Position numbers and translations under genes: made by a program | Source: Peterkaempfera podocarpi | GTDB lineage: Bacteria > Actinomycetota > Actinomycetes > Streptomycetales > Streptomycetaceae | DNA length: 64,000 nucleotides | Direction: 5' to 3' | Assembly: GCF_042466665.1 (NCBI RefSeq) | Contig: NZ_CP162102.1 | Coordinates: forward strand, 1,054,001 to 1,118,000 | The notes under the pieces: model-generated | The model's database searches: none | What the model was told of the DNA's origin: nothing | The model's input: only the letters and a program-made list of their open reading frames with translations | Shown: one piece after another, positions 16,101-24,730 of the stretch | Numbering within the stretch: the stretch's first letter is position 1 | Layout: each line of letters begins with the position of its first letter

Positions 16101-19100
16101 GTGCGGTGGCCCGCAGGTAGGCGGCGCGGGCGGCGTGCGCTTGGGCGCTGGCGTTGGCCAGCAGTGCGGCGCTGTCGGCGACGGTGGCGTTGGTCGCGGC
16201 GACCGCGGTCTGCATGGCCAGTGAGGTGGCCTGGGTGGCGGCGGCCGCGGCCTTGGTGACCTGCGCCGACTCATTGGCGTAGGACAGGCCGCGCCCGTCG
16301 GGGAGCCCGGCGTCGGCGGCGATCTGCGCGGCGGCGGCCTGCGCCGCGGTGACCTTGTCAGCGGCGGACTTGGCGTCCTTGGCGTTCTGGGTCGTGGTGG
16401 CCGACAGGTCGTCGACCCGCTGCTTGACGGTGTCGAGGTCGTCGGTGACCGAGACCGGCTTGCCGTCCCAGGAGAAGTTCCCACCCATGGTGGTGGGCCA
16501 GTCCTTGATGAAGGTGTTCCAGGCGCTGTCCGGGTCGGTCTCCGCCTCCATCAGGTTCTTGGCGACCCACGCGTTGCCCAGGGCGTCGTGCATCGCGACC
16601 GCACTGGACTGCAGGGCGTTCAGCGCCTTGATCTCGGCGTTGGCGATGTCGGTGCGCTGCTGGGCCTGGGCGGCGTACTCGGCCTCCCATTCGGCCGAGG
16701 CCACCTCCTCGACCTCGACCATCACCTGGTTGGGGTCTTCCGGGTTGGTCGGGTCGCCGCTCGCCCAGCGGGTCTTGAGGCTCTCGACCTCCTCCCGGAA
16801 CTCAGGGGTGCCCTTCTCCGGTGCCACGGTCGGGTAGCCGTTGTACTGGATGAAGCGGCGGACGTCGTCGGCCGAACCCCGCCACTGCGGGTGGTTCAGC
16901 ATGATCGACCACAAGCCGTACGGGTCACCGTCCGCGATCTTCTTCTGAAGGATCTCGGTGACCTTGTCCTGCGCGGCCTGGCTGGCCTGCGGCAGCTGGG
17001 CGGCGCCGCCCCAGCCGACCGCCTGGGAGATCCGCTGGTAGACGGTGCCCGGGTTGAGGAACTGGGTGACGGCGGTGTCGTACTGGGGCTCGGTGTTGGC
17101 GAAGTCGGAGGTGAAGTACTTCCAGACCGTCTCCTGGCGTTCGTCGGTCCGGTCGGCCATTCCATCGGCCTGGTCGCTTGCCTCCTGGACATCGGCGTTC
17201 CAGGCGTCCCACACCTGCTGGTCCCAGAGCCACTGCGACGAGTCGGCCTGGCCTGGTCCGGCCAGCCGGGTCGCGGCAAGGGTCTTGGAGGCGACTCCGC
17301 CGACGTGCAGCAGATAGGCGAGGTTCTCCCGGCCGGTCCGGATCCGGGCCTGCTGGTCCATGATCTTGGCGCGGGCGTCCAGGTCGTGCTTGGCCTGGGC
17401 GGCCGCCTGCGCGGCCGCGGCCTGCGCGGCGAGCGCGGCCTCGTCCTGACGCAGCTGCTCCTCCGCCGCGGCCGCGGACTGCTCGGCCTGCTCGGAGTCG
17501 TCCTGCGCCGTGGCCGCGGCCGCATCGGCCGCATCCGCGTCATGCGCCGCCTTGTCGGCCACGTCCTGCGCGTTCTTGGCGTCCGAGTCGGCCTTCGCCG
17601 CGGTCGCCGCGGCGGTCGCTGCGTCCTTCTCCCCCGCACTGGCCGCGGCATCGGCGGCCTGCGCATCGGCAGAGGCGGCCTGGGCGGAGTCGGACGCCGC
17701 CTTGGCCTGCGCCTGCGCAGCGGCGTCGGCAGCGGCCGTCGCAGCGGCAGCGTCCTTGGTGGCCGTCGCATCGACACCGGCTGTGGTCGCCGACTGCTGC
17801 GCCGCGCCGGCTGATGCAGCCGCCTGGGCAGCGGAGTCCGCCGCGTCAGCCGCCGCCTGTGCGGCGAGCTTTCCGTCCCCGGTGGCCGCGTCAGCGGCCG
17901 CCTGGGCCTGCTCGGCAGCCGCCTGAGCCTGAGCCGCGACGGCGGCTGCGGCGGCCGTCTGCTGCTGCGCGAGGCTCTGCGCGCCCTGCGACATCAGGGT
18001 CGCCAGGCCCGCGGAGGAGTCCGTCTCGGCATACGGCGCACCGAGTTCGATCGCCTCGGCGGCCGGTGCGGCCACCTGCGCCGCGGCGTCCCTGGCGACG
18101 TCGGCGGCCTGGCCGGCCGCATACGCCTGCCCGGCGGCCGTCGCGGCCGCGGTGAGCGCGGCATCGACCTGCTGGGCGGCCTGCGCGGCCTTGGAGTTCG
18201 CGGCGAGCGACGCCTGAGCCGCCTTGGAGGCGTCCCCGGCAGCATCGACGGCGTTCTTGGCTGCGGTCTCCGCCTTGTCGATCGCGGTCGCGGCGGCCGA
18301 CTCGGCCTGCATCGCCGCATTGAAGCTGATCAACGAGTTGGCGTCGGCGTCGGCTGCCCAGGTGGCGGACCGTGCGGCAGCGGCGGCCGAGTTGGTGGCC
18401 GCGGCCCGGGCGGCCACCGAGGCATCGGTGGCCGAGCCTGCGTCGGTGTTGGCCTGCTGCGCCGTCGCCGCGGCCTGCACGGCCGCCTGCGCGGCCTTGT
18501 CGGCTGCGGCCTGCGCATCGGCGGCTGCGGACGTCCCCTGGGCGGCCACCGCAACGGCGGCCAGCGCCTGGGCATTGGCTTCCGCAACGTTCTTTGCCCG
18601 CTGCGCGGCAGCGGCGTTCTCCCGGGCCACAGTGGCCTTGTCGGCGGCCTGCTTGGCCTGCGACGCCAGCTTTCGGGCATCTCCGGCGGCGGTGTCGGAC
18701 GCCGACCGCTTCTCCGCGGCGGTCTTCCCCTTCTCCAGGGACGCCTTCAGTGCGTCGGCGGCCTTGCCCCGCTCGGTCTCGGCATCCGCCTTCGCGGCGG
18801 CGGCGTTCTGCCGCTCGGTCTCGGCGTTGGCCGCCGCGGTGGTGGCGCGCTGCTCGGCGGCGGTGGCGTCGGACTGTGCCTGGACGGCCTCGGCCTTGGC
18901 GTCGGCGACATCCGCGGCCGCGGCCGCGGCCTGGTCGGCGCGGGTCTTGGCGGTGGCGGCCAGATCGGCGGCGTCCTTGGCGGACTGCTGGGCCGACTCG
19001 CGCAGGAACTCGGTGCGGGCGGCCGCGGCCTGGGCCTGCGCGTCGGCCAGCAGGGCACCGCTGTCGGTGACCGAGGCGTCGGCGGCGGCGACGGCGGTGT

Positions 19101-22100
19101 CCAGCGCATGGGCGGTCGCCTGCGCGGCGGCGGCCGATGCCTTGGTCACCTGCGCGGACTGCACCGCGTAGTACAGACCCCGGCCACGCGGGTCACTGTT
19201 GTCGTCGGCGATCGTGTCGGCGGCGGCGACGGCCGCATCCACCTTGTCCGCGGCGGCCTTGGTGTCGGCGGCGGCCTGGTGGGCGATGCCGGCCTGCTGG
19301 GCGATCAGTTCCTTGATGCTCGCCAGGTCGGCCTGCGCCTGGGCGGTGGTCTTCGCATTGCTGCGACGCTTGGCCGGGTTGGCCTGCCACTCCAGAATCT
19401 GGCTCGCGGCCCAGCCGTAGCCCAGCGCCTGGTGTGTCGCCCGGGCCCCGGTCTCCATCGCGTTCAGTGCGGTCAGCTCGGCCTTGAGGATGTCGCTGCG
19501 CTGCTCGGCCTGGGAGTCCAGCTCGGCGGTCCACTCGGCTGAGGCGGTTTCCTCCGCCTCGACCAGGACGTTGTTCCAGTCCAGCGGGTTGGAGGTGTCA
19601 CCACTGGCCCAGCGGGCCTTGAGCGCCTCGACCTCCACCCGGAACTCCGGGGTGCCCTTGACCGGGGCGACGGTCGGCATGCCGTGGTACTGGATGAAGC
19701 GGCGCACATCGTCGGCGGACCCGCTGTTGGTGGAGGCACCGATCATCGTGTAGATGCCGTACGGGTCGGTGCCGCCGTTCTCGGCGATCAGCTCCTGCAC
19801 GATCTGGGTGACCCGGTCCTGGGCCTCCTGGCTCGCCTTGACCACCGGCGGCGTCGCCCACAGCTTCAGCCAGTCGCGCTGGAACACCCCGTTGGACGAC
19901 AGGTAGTTGGTGACGTCGGTGTCGTACTGCGGCAGCGCGAAGTCGGCGGAGGTGGCATAGGGCTTGGTGAAGTCCTCCAGCCCGGAGTCGGCGGCCCCGC
20001 GGTTCAGGTCGTACGCGTCAGCGGCCTGGCTGTCCAGGTTGAAGGCGTCGTCGACCGAGGGCCTGGCGAACTCGCTGATGTGCTGTTCGCCGTTGGGCAG
20101 CTGGGTCACCGACGCGCTCTTGGCGTAGGCCAGGGGCCAGCCGTACTGGGCGGTGTCCACCGTCCACGTGCCGTTGGCCTGGAGCAAGTAGCCGGAGTAG
20201 GTGCCGGCGGAGGTGTCCAGGGCGACCAGGCGCAGCGTGCCGTCGGCGAGACCGGTCGCGGCGAGGGTGTCCGCCTTGTACGCACCGTCGGAGGCGACGG
20301 CCGGAGCGTTCCAGGTGCCGTCGGCGGTACGGACCGTGTCGTGGACCTTGCCGTCCGAGGTGGCGACGAGGACATGCTCGGCGCCGTCGGTGGTCATCGC
20401 GACGGTGACCGCCCGGGCGGCGGGGGTGGCAACGGCCGTGGTCGTCCAGTTGCCGCCGTCCTTGCGGGCGATGTCGCTGACGGTGCCATCGGCCTTGAGC
20501 ACCACGATGTGCTCGGTGCCGTCAGGGGCGACCACGGCGGAGACGGCACGGGCGGTGCCGCTGTCGTCGGCCACCGAGGCCGCGGACCAGCTGCCGTCGC
20601 TGTGGCCGGTCCAGTCACGCACGGTGTGGCTGTCGTCCAGCACCACCGCGTGCACATCCCCGTCGGGAGCACCCGCGACGGCGATGGCGGCGGCATGGCC
20701 GGAGTCGTCCAGCTCGACCGAGCCGGTGAGGGCCGCGGTCCATCCGTCGGCCTCTGAGGTGCGCACCTGGTCCCACACGGTGCCGTCGTCGGCGAGGGTG
20801 AGCAGATGCATGTCGCCGCCGGGCAGGACGGCAGTGGCCAGGTCCTCGGCGTGCCCGAAGGCCCCGTCCACTACGTAGGGCTTGCTCCAGCTGCCGTCCG
20901 CAGCACGGGCCGTGTGCCACAGCCGGCCGTCGTCGGCCGACACATGCAGCTGAAGCTCTCCGGTGGGCAGTGCACCCAGGGAGAACGCGGTGGCGTGGGG
21001 GGCTGCAAAGGTGGAACGGGTCCAGCTCCCGCTGCTCTGCAGGGCGTTGTCGGCGACGGTCCCGGCGTCGGTGAGGGTGGCGATGTGCAGCTGCCCGCCG
21101 GTGGCTCCGACGGCGGACAGGGCACGGGCCTTGCCGGTGGAGTCCACCACCGTGGCCGCCGCCCACGTCCCGTCGGAGCCGCGGACCCGGTCGCGGACGA
21201 CATGGTCGGATCCGAGCAGGTCCAGGTGCACCTCGCCACTCGGCGCGGTGGCAAGGGCGACGGCGGAGGTCGGGATGCTGCCCGCGTCCGCGGTGCCGAC
21301 CCCGTCCCAGCTGCCGTTGCTGTGGCGGACGTTGCTCCACACCTTGCCGTCACCGGTCAGCAGCGCCAGATGCAGATCGCTGTTCGCGGTGCCGGTGGCG
21401 GCCAGGCCCTTGACCTTGCCGGGCAGGGAGTCGAACAGGACCCGGTTGGTGCCTGTCCCCATCATGTACCAGCCCGGGTAGTCACCGGGCTGGTAGAGCC
21501 GGTCGGTGACCTTCCCCTCGTCGGACAGCAGCTCGATGTGCAGCTCACCGTTGGGCAGTGCCGCCGCCGCCACGGCCTTGGTGGTGGTGCCGCCATCGAC
21601 CAGGATCGGGCCGGTCCAGGTGCCGTCCGAGTAACGGACGTCGTCGTAGACGCTGCCGTCACGGGTGAGCATCACCTGGTGCAGATGGCCGTTGGCCAGG
21701 GTGGCGGAGACACTCTGCGCGATGGGGCCGATGCCCTCGGCGAGGGCGGAGTTGTCGGTCTCGGTTCCGTCGGTGGCGAGGACGACGTCCCTGGACCGCG
21801 ATCCCAGAAAGACATTCCAGCCCGGCCAGGGGCCCTGGTCACGGCCGGCCAGCTGCTCACCGGCCACGGACTTCATGGCCGGTCCGCCGTTGTGCATGAT
21901 GTTGGCGAACATGGCCTGGTCACCGCGGGCCTTCGCGGCGTCCTCCATCGCCTGCACCCGGGCGTCGAGGTCACCGGTCGTGGCAGAGGTGGCCGTGGCA
22001 GCCGTCGTCGCCGCCACGGCCGCACGTGCCGTGGTGGCCCCGACCATCGATGCCGCAAGCGCAAACACCACAGCGGTCACCGCCGTGCGTGAAGCAACTC

Positions 22101-22128
22101 GTATCCGGCCGGTACGCCCTGAGAACAC
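13102..22128 (-). CDS. Giant secreted polymorphic toxin with HINT and C-terminal deaminase domains
   Basis: A protein of 3008 residues. Residues 1-37 are a Sec signal peptide ending TTARA. About 70-700 is a run of 40-55-residue repeats (DGSVYDDVRYSDGTW type, with recurrent GELH/GDVH) that look like beta-propeller blades. Two copies of an ALF-type module follow (about 730-910 and 1675-1875, both with SADDVRRFIQY), each followed by hundreds of residues of Ala-rich coiled coil. A hydrophobic patch lies near 2620-2700. A HINT domain runs from about Cys2731 (CPVLHSFPAGTGVLM) to Asn2876 (LLVHND) and would release the C-terminus by self-cleavage. The last 130 residues form a deaminase: HSE at H2932/E2934 and PCPRC at C2957/C2960 supply zinc ligands and the catalytic Glu. 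Probable target is a nucleotide or nucleic acid in a competitor. GTG start at 22128. Confidence 0.92.
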   Translation of the reverse strand: MFSGRTGRIRVASRTAVTAVVFALAASMVGATTARAAVAATTAATATSATTGDLDARVQAMEDAAKARGDQAMFANIMHNGGPAMKSVAGEQLAGRDQGPWPGWNVFLGSRSRDVVLATDGTETDNSALAEGIGPIAQSVSATLANGHLHQVMLTRDGSVYDDVRYSDGTWTGPILVDGGTTTKAVAAAALPNGELHIELLSDEGKVTDRLYQPGDYPGWYMMGTGTNRVLFDSLPGKVKGLAATGTANSDLHLALLTGDGKVWSNVRHSNGSWDGVGTADAGSIPTSAVALATAPSGEVHLDLLGSDHVVRDRVRGSDGTWAAATVVDSTGKARALSAVGATGGQLHIATLTDAGTVADNALQSSGSWTRSTFAAPHATAFSLGALPTGELQLHVSADDGRLWHTARAADGSWSKPYVVDGAFGHAEDLATAVLPGGDMHLLTLADDGTVWDQVRTSEADGWTAALTGSVELDDSGHAAAIAVAGAPDGDVHAVVLDDSHTVRDWTGHSDGSWSAASVADDSGTARAVSAVVAPDGTEHIVVLKADGTVSDIARKDGGNWTTTAVATPAARAVTVAMTTDGAEHVLVATSDGKVHDTVRTADGTWNAPAVASDGAYKADTLAATGLADGTLRLVALDTSAGTYSGYLLQANGTWTVDTAQYGWPLAYAKSASVTQLPNGEQHISEFARPSVDDAFNLDSQAADAYDLNRGAADSGLEDFTKPYATSADFALPQYDTDVTNYLSSNGVFQRDWLKLWATPPVVKASQEAQDRVTQIVQELIAENGGTDPYGIYTMIGASTNSGSADDVRRFIQYHGMPTVAPVKGTPEFRVEVEALKARWASGDTSNPLDWNNVLVEAEETASAEWTAELDSQAEQRSDILKAELTALNAMETGARATHQALGYGWAASQILEWQANPAKRRSNAKTTAQAQADLASIKELIAQQAGIAHQAAADTKAAADKVDAAVAAADTIADDNSDPRGRGLYYAVQSAQVTKASAAAAQATAHALDTAVAAADASVTDSGALLADAQAQAAAARTEFLRESAQQSAKDAADLAATAKTRADQAAAAAADVADAKAEAVQAQSDATAAEQRATTAAANAETERQNAAAAKADAETERGKAADALKASLEKGKTAAEKRSASDTAAGDARKLASQAKQAADKATVARENAAAAQRAKNVAEANAQALAAVAVAAQGTSAAADAQAAADKAAQAAVQAAATAQQANTDAGSATDASVAARAAATNSAAAAARSATWAADADANSLISFNAAMQAESAAATAIDKAETAAKNAVDAAGDASKAAQASLAANSKAAQAAQQVDAALTAAATAAGQAYAAGQAADVARDAAAQVAAPAAEAIELGAPYAETDSSAGLATLMSQGAQSLAQQQTAAAAAVAAQAQAAAEQAQAAADAATGDGKLAAQAAADAADSAAQAAASAGAAQQSATTAGVDATATKDAAAATAAADAAAQAQAKAASDSAQAASADAQAADAAASAGEKDAATAAATAAKADSDAKNAQDVADKAAHDADAADAAAATAQDDSEQAEQSAAAAEEQLRQDEAALAAQAAAAQAAAQAKHDLDARAKIMDQQARIRTGRENLAYLLHVGGVASKTLAATRLAGPGQADSSQWLWDQQVWDAWNADVQEASDQADGMADRTDERQETVWKYFTSDFANTEPQYDTAVTQFLNPGTVYQRISQAVGWGGAAQLPQASQAAQDKVTEILQKKIADGDPYGLWSIMLNHPQWRGSADDVRRFIQYNGYPTVAPEKGTPEFREEVESLKTRWASGDPTNPEDPNQVMVEVEEVASAEWEAEYAAQAQQRTDIANAEIKALNALQSSAVAMHDALGNAWVAKNLMEAETDPDSAWNTFIKDWPTTMGGNFSWDGKPVSVTDDLDTVKQRVDDLSATTTQNAKDAKSAADKVTAAQAAAAQIAADAGLPDGRGLSYANESAQVTKAAAAATQATSLAMQTAVAATNATVADSAALLANASAQAHAARAAYLRATAQDSAQKAEADAVAAQDKADAAAAAAAVVAKDKTKIADLETSSKAAVVRAADAAETAEREHQNAAAARATAESERSKAEAADADAQQKAGEAADRESAAAADADTAADRDAAARQAEKDAATARSTAETARKEMDAARARSAAADAAAAAAAGTSAADSADAAAKDAREQADAATVAAAQADDDAGAAKDAAVAARSAANTATAAATKSDAAAKTADAAAAQTSANASEGHALAAEAIDQAGVAAQNSDAANALAEDAATEADNAKKAADGARKEADGAEDDSATASGQAYAASQQAEIARDTANAVTAPANEAIELGIAFAATDATAGLSVVVSGTAQTLAEQEVQVAELRADEAAAFAAAAQDAADRAEGDAKLAAQAAADAAASAAKASRAAADALKSATQAAADAKVVQATSGRLDDLNQQAQNSAFNADFSAREADSEASAARSAADDSEQDAASARSAADRARSSADKADYYATEAETSAADADDAAANARSDAQQAEDAAEATDEVASNPPPQDAGSWDDDVPGLDIRPVGVKEVATQTGNCAISTRVGYCNMPADVHFTGTNQFWWVTCDDPDATAAQCKASGHYEEEYIDSAPIDFTTPQVIEFPAYKFALGLVTAIAYSMVSDFKECAWDHKLDKCAWAAAGLALPFVLKGVYKAAYVLRAATAIGDMAGMEAGLNILTQSAREAGLSIKAASRLKAAAFADWLKKFPEALACPVLHSFPAGTGVLMADGSVTPIEDVKVGDTVRNAEGGGGLQEHRVTRTFTTHTDTDFTDLTVSTPDGPRTITSTQNHPYYNLTRQAFAPASALAVGDLLQSTGTAPVTVLAVHNYTAAMVTYDLTVDELHTYFVLAGTTPLLVHNDTCPVGTEIAINGGDLATAAFNHRVNNVGLQLRNVAAARTDSGRVLLGVSNGEDLHSEDAIINQLKNGEKIVALYSERQPCPRCAGNLADHVTSDVEVTWSVPWGDPDTELGELINKQSNERLKQMLLKAWP

Positions 22129-22172
22129 AGCCCCGCCCTCGCTTGGCCCACATGATCAAAAATCGAGTGCAC

Positions 22173-22200
22173 CGTATAGGAGTCGTGATCGGCAAAGCAA
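22173..22200 (-). promoter_or_regulatory. Candidate promoter of the toxin gene
   Basis: On the minus strand TTGCTT (22200-22195) and TATACG (22178-22173) are separated by 16 bases, about 45 bases upstream of the GTG start. This fits a housekeeping sigma promoter with a short leader. The surrounding 100 bases are noticeably more AT-rich than the rest of the window. Confidence 0.4.
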
Positions 22201-22298
22201 CAGTCAACTTCCGCCGTCATCAGGCAAACTACGCAGCTTGACCAGCTGATCAGGCATGTGATCAACTCCGTCGGCTGAACCATCACAGGAGGGTGACC

Positions 22299-22748
22299 AT
22301 GGCAGGGACTGCGGGACGACGACTGGCCGCGCTCGCACTGGCGGCGCTCGCACTGACCGCGACAGCGGGATGTTCCTCCGCGAGCTCCACGTCCCCGTCC
22401 GCGGCCCCGGCAAGCGGTGCCCCTCGGGCCTATGCCACCGACCCCGGCAAGGGCGGCCCGTGCCGGGCGACGATGGATCACATCACCGGCGTCGGCAAGG
22501 CGATCACCGCCGACGCCAAGGACCGTACCAAGGCGGCAGCCGACCTCCAGGAGGCCGCGGACCAGTTCACCGCCGACGCCGAGAAGATCAAGAACCCGGA
22601 GGCCAAGCAGGCCGCCAAGCAGCTCGGCACCGTCTACCACGGCCTCGCCGACGGGGCGAAGAACAACCGCAGCCCCGACCTCAAGACCCTGCCGGGCCAG
22701 GTCCAGAGCGCTGTCTCGGCGCTGAGCACCTGCGCGGCGAGCGAGTAA
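22299..22748 (+). CDS. Small secreted lipoprotein
   Basis: A protein of 149 residues. The signal peptide (RRLAALALAALALTATAGC) ends in a lipobox, so the mature protein would be lipid-anchored at the Cys near residue 25. A Ser/Pro-rich spacer follows, then a helical domain of about 110 residues rich in Lys, Ala and Asp with two further Cys (GGPCRATM and the terminal STCAASE) that may form a disulfide. The ATG at 22299 has CAGGAGG at ideal spacing; a GTG at 22293 is too close to it. It diverges from the toxin gene. Function unknown. Confidence 0.85.
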   Translation: MAGTAGRRLAALALAALALTATAGCSSASSTSPSAAPASGAPRAYATDPGKGGPCRATMDHITGVGKAITADAKDRTKAAADLQEAADQFTADAEKIKNPEAKQAAKQLGTVYHGLADGAKNNRSPDLKTLPGQVQSAVSALSTCAASE

Positions 22749-23005
22749 CCACCCAGGCCGGACGGAGTCCCAAGGGACGTCGGCCCAGGCCGCGTTCAGG
22801 ACAGGAGACACGCGGCAAAGGCCCAGAACCGCTGGTGGAAGGCGACGAGTTCGGGGGGCGGCACAGTACCTCGTACGCCTCGCCCGGAACGATCTGACGG
22901 AACAGGATGCTGCGCAGGCGTTCCCGGTCGAGGACGTCCGCCGGCGCGGCGGAGCCGTCGCCAGGATCGCTCCCGGCGTGGGTCAGCCCACTCGGCTCCA
23001 ACCGG

Positions 23006-23251
23006 CTATGTGAAGTACACGAGCACGCGGCCGGTGTTGTCCGGATCGGTCTCCCGGCGTACGTACAGCTTCCTGATGTGTTTCTGGTCGAGGAAGGTCA
23101 GGACGCGCCTGTGGAGCTGCCCCGATCCCTTACCCGAAATGATCTCGGCGACCGGTTCCCCGGAGTGGGCGGCCGCGAAGAGGAACCGGCGCAGGGCGAG
23201 CTCGATGTCGCGGTTGTTCCGGAAGATTGGATGCAGATCCAGGCTGAGCAC
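23006..23251 (-). CDS. Smr-domain protein
   Basis: A stand-alone Smr (MutS2 C-terminal type) domain of 81 residues. The family motifs are both present: LDLHPIFRNN near the N-terminus (normally LDLHG) and IISGKGSGQLHRRV in the middle. The C-terminus is a beta-strand ending VLVYFT. Smr domains bind or nick nucleic acids, and small free-standing versions are frequent in Streptomyces. The GTG at 23251 follows GAGGAG at 8 bases. It lies downstream of, and on the same strand as, the DUF1906 gene but is separated from it by a strong terminator. Confidence 0.85.
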   Translation of the reverse strand: MLSLDLHPIFRNNRDIELALRRFLFAAAHSGEPVAEIISGKGSGQLHRRVLTFLDQKHIRKLYVRRETDPDNTGRVLVYFT

Positions 23252-23316
23252 GCAACAACTCCTCTCGTATGCACCCGTCCGCACGGCTGGCCGCCCTGTG
23301 ATCCTCGGCCGGTCGA

Positions 23317-23348
23317 CCGAGCCCGCCCGGCGTGCCGGGCGGGCTCGG
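23317..23348 (-). terminator. Intrinsic terminator after the DUF1906 gene
   Basis: A perfect 14-base GC-rich inverted repeat (23317-23330 and 23335-23348) with a 4-base loop, 17 bases after the stop at 23365. Confidence 0.8.
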
Positions 23349-23364
23349 AGCCGGGTCCGACGGG

Positions 23365-24195
23365 TCAGCCGACGATGGCGACCGGACCGTCCCAGGCGTC
23401 GCGGTCCACCGTGATGGTGTACCCCTGACGGGTTTCCTTGCTGTTGACCGTGTACTGGTGGCCCCGACTGTGGTCGGTGTACAGGCTCGCGGCCCACGGC
23501 CAGTCCGTGGTCGTGCTGGCCTTGCCGTCGTACAGGGCGTACCAGAGGTTGCCGGGCAGGTCCGTCCTGTTCGTCGCGGTCGCGATCGCCTTGGCGCTGG
23601 ACGACGTGAAGCCGTAGTAACCGGCCCGGTACGTCTTGGCACGGAGCGCCTTGGTGAAGGACCGCACATACGTCAGCACGGCGTTGTTGCACGACGTGTT
23701 CGTGATGGCGTACGACTCCATGTCGAGGTAGACCGCGGAGCCGACCTTCATCCCGAGCGCCGAGGCCTTGGCGACCGCATCATTGCCGTCGCTCGTGCCG
23801 AGCGCGGCAGCCGTCGCCGCAGTGATCTTCTCCGGGTTGGAGCCGGTCTGGCACGGCGGCTGTGCGCCGACGTAGATCGGGATGAGCTTCCACCCCGATG
23901 TGTTGACCGACTTCACCCAGGACGCGGTGAGGTTGGCCTGCGTGCAACCCCGGTTCTTGCCGCCGATGTAAACGGCGGCGCCGCCGTAGTAGCCGTCGGC
24001 CTTCCACGCCTTCATCGCCGTGAGCGACGGCGCCGAGCAGGCGTCGAAGGCCCGCCCGGTGAACGTCTTCTGCGCGGGCCAGACAGTCGCGGCCATCGAC
24101 GTCTGCGCCATGACCACACTCCCTGCCACCACCGCCACGCCTGCCGTGCTCCAGGCTATGTAGCGGCCCTTTCTGGACAGTCTATGCTTGGACAA
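23365..24195 (-). CDS. Secreted DUF1906 (Rv2525c-like glycoside-hydrolase-fold) protein
   Basis: A 276-residue exported protein. The signal peptide covers about residues 1-36 (AGVAVVAGSVVMAQTSMAA). The mature part matches the DUF1906/Rv2525c-like TIM-barrel family related to GH25-type hydrolases: FDACSAPSLTAMKAW at the start, IPIYVGAQPPC, then VYLDMESYAI with the acidic pair expected at the active site. The family is thought to act on or bind cell-wall polymer. The start is TTG at 24195 with GGTGGGG immediately upstream; no better ATG/GTG exists in frame. A perfect terminator follows. Confidence 0.88.
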   Translation of the reverse strand: MSKHRLSRKGRYIAWSTAGVAVVAGSVVMAQTSMAATVWPAQKTFTGRAFDACSAPSLTAMKAWKADGYYGGAAVYIGGKNRGCTQANLTASWVKSVNTSGWKLIPIYVGAQPPCQTGSNPEKITAATAAALGTSDGNDAVAKASALGMKVGSAVYLDMESYAITNTSCNNAVLTYVRSFTKALRAKTYRAGYYGFTSSSAKAIATATNRTDLPGNLWYALYDGKASTTTDWPWAASLYTDHSRGHQYTVNSKETRQGYTITVDRDAWDGPVAIVG

Positions 24196-24541
24196 TCCCC
24201 ACCCTCACTCACTCGATCAGCCGATTTCCACCGCTGACTCCTGCTCAGGCCCAACCGAGCCGAAAGCAGATCGTACGGGGCACCGGGCTCCATACCGGCA
24301 CCCGGGGTGGCCGCACGAGGCGCTACCGCCGAGTGCGTCGCCGCAGCAACACCGACGCCCGGGTGGACGACGTCGACCTCGCGCCACCCCGGCTGGGAGA
24401 CACGACCCCGGTATCTGCGGCAAGCGGCTTGCCGCCGGTCCTCGGTCCGTTCCTCAGCCCCCAAAGTAGCCGCAACCGTCCTCCATGTAGGACCGGCCAA
24501 GCACCTCATGAGTGAGGTGCCTGGACAGTGTCGGATTGCGG
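24196..24541. other. Intergenic region without recognised gene
   Basis: About 345 bases between two minus-strand genes. It should carry the promoter of the DUF1906 gene. All frames are of shadow type. No convincing structure was seen. Confidence 0.4.
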
Positions 24542-24730
24542 CTATCGGTTCAGGTAGTGCCAGAGCAGGCCTACGACGATGCCGCCGGCGGCCGTAGCTG
24601 CACCCTTCACCGCGTGGATCGCGACGAGCCGGCTCCAGCGGCGGGCCTGCTTGTGCCGGCGCTCCCGCAGGACCTGCCCGCGGGGGGCGCTGGGCATGGG
24701 GTAGCCGATTCGCTTACGATGCTCGGGCAT
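24542..24730 (-). CDS. Small single-pass membrane protein
   Basis: A 62-residue protein with a strongly basic N-terminal half (MPEHRKRIGYP; RERRHKQARRW) and one C-terminal hydrophobic helix (GAATAAGGIVVGLLWHYL). Topology with the charged part in the cytoplasm is expected. The ATG at 24730 has GAGGAG six bases upstream, which is the main reason to believe it. Function unknown. Confidence 0.65.
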   Translation of the reverse strand: MPEHRKRIGYPMPSAPRGQVLRERRHKQARRWSRLVAIHAVKGAATAAGGIVVGLLWHYLNR

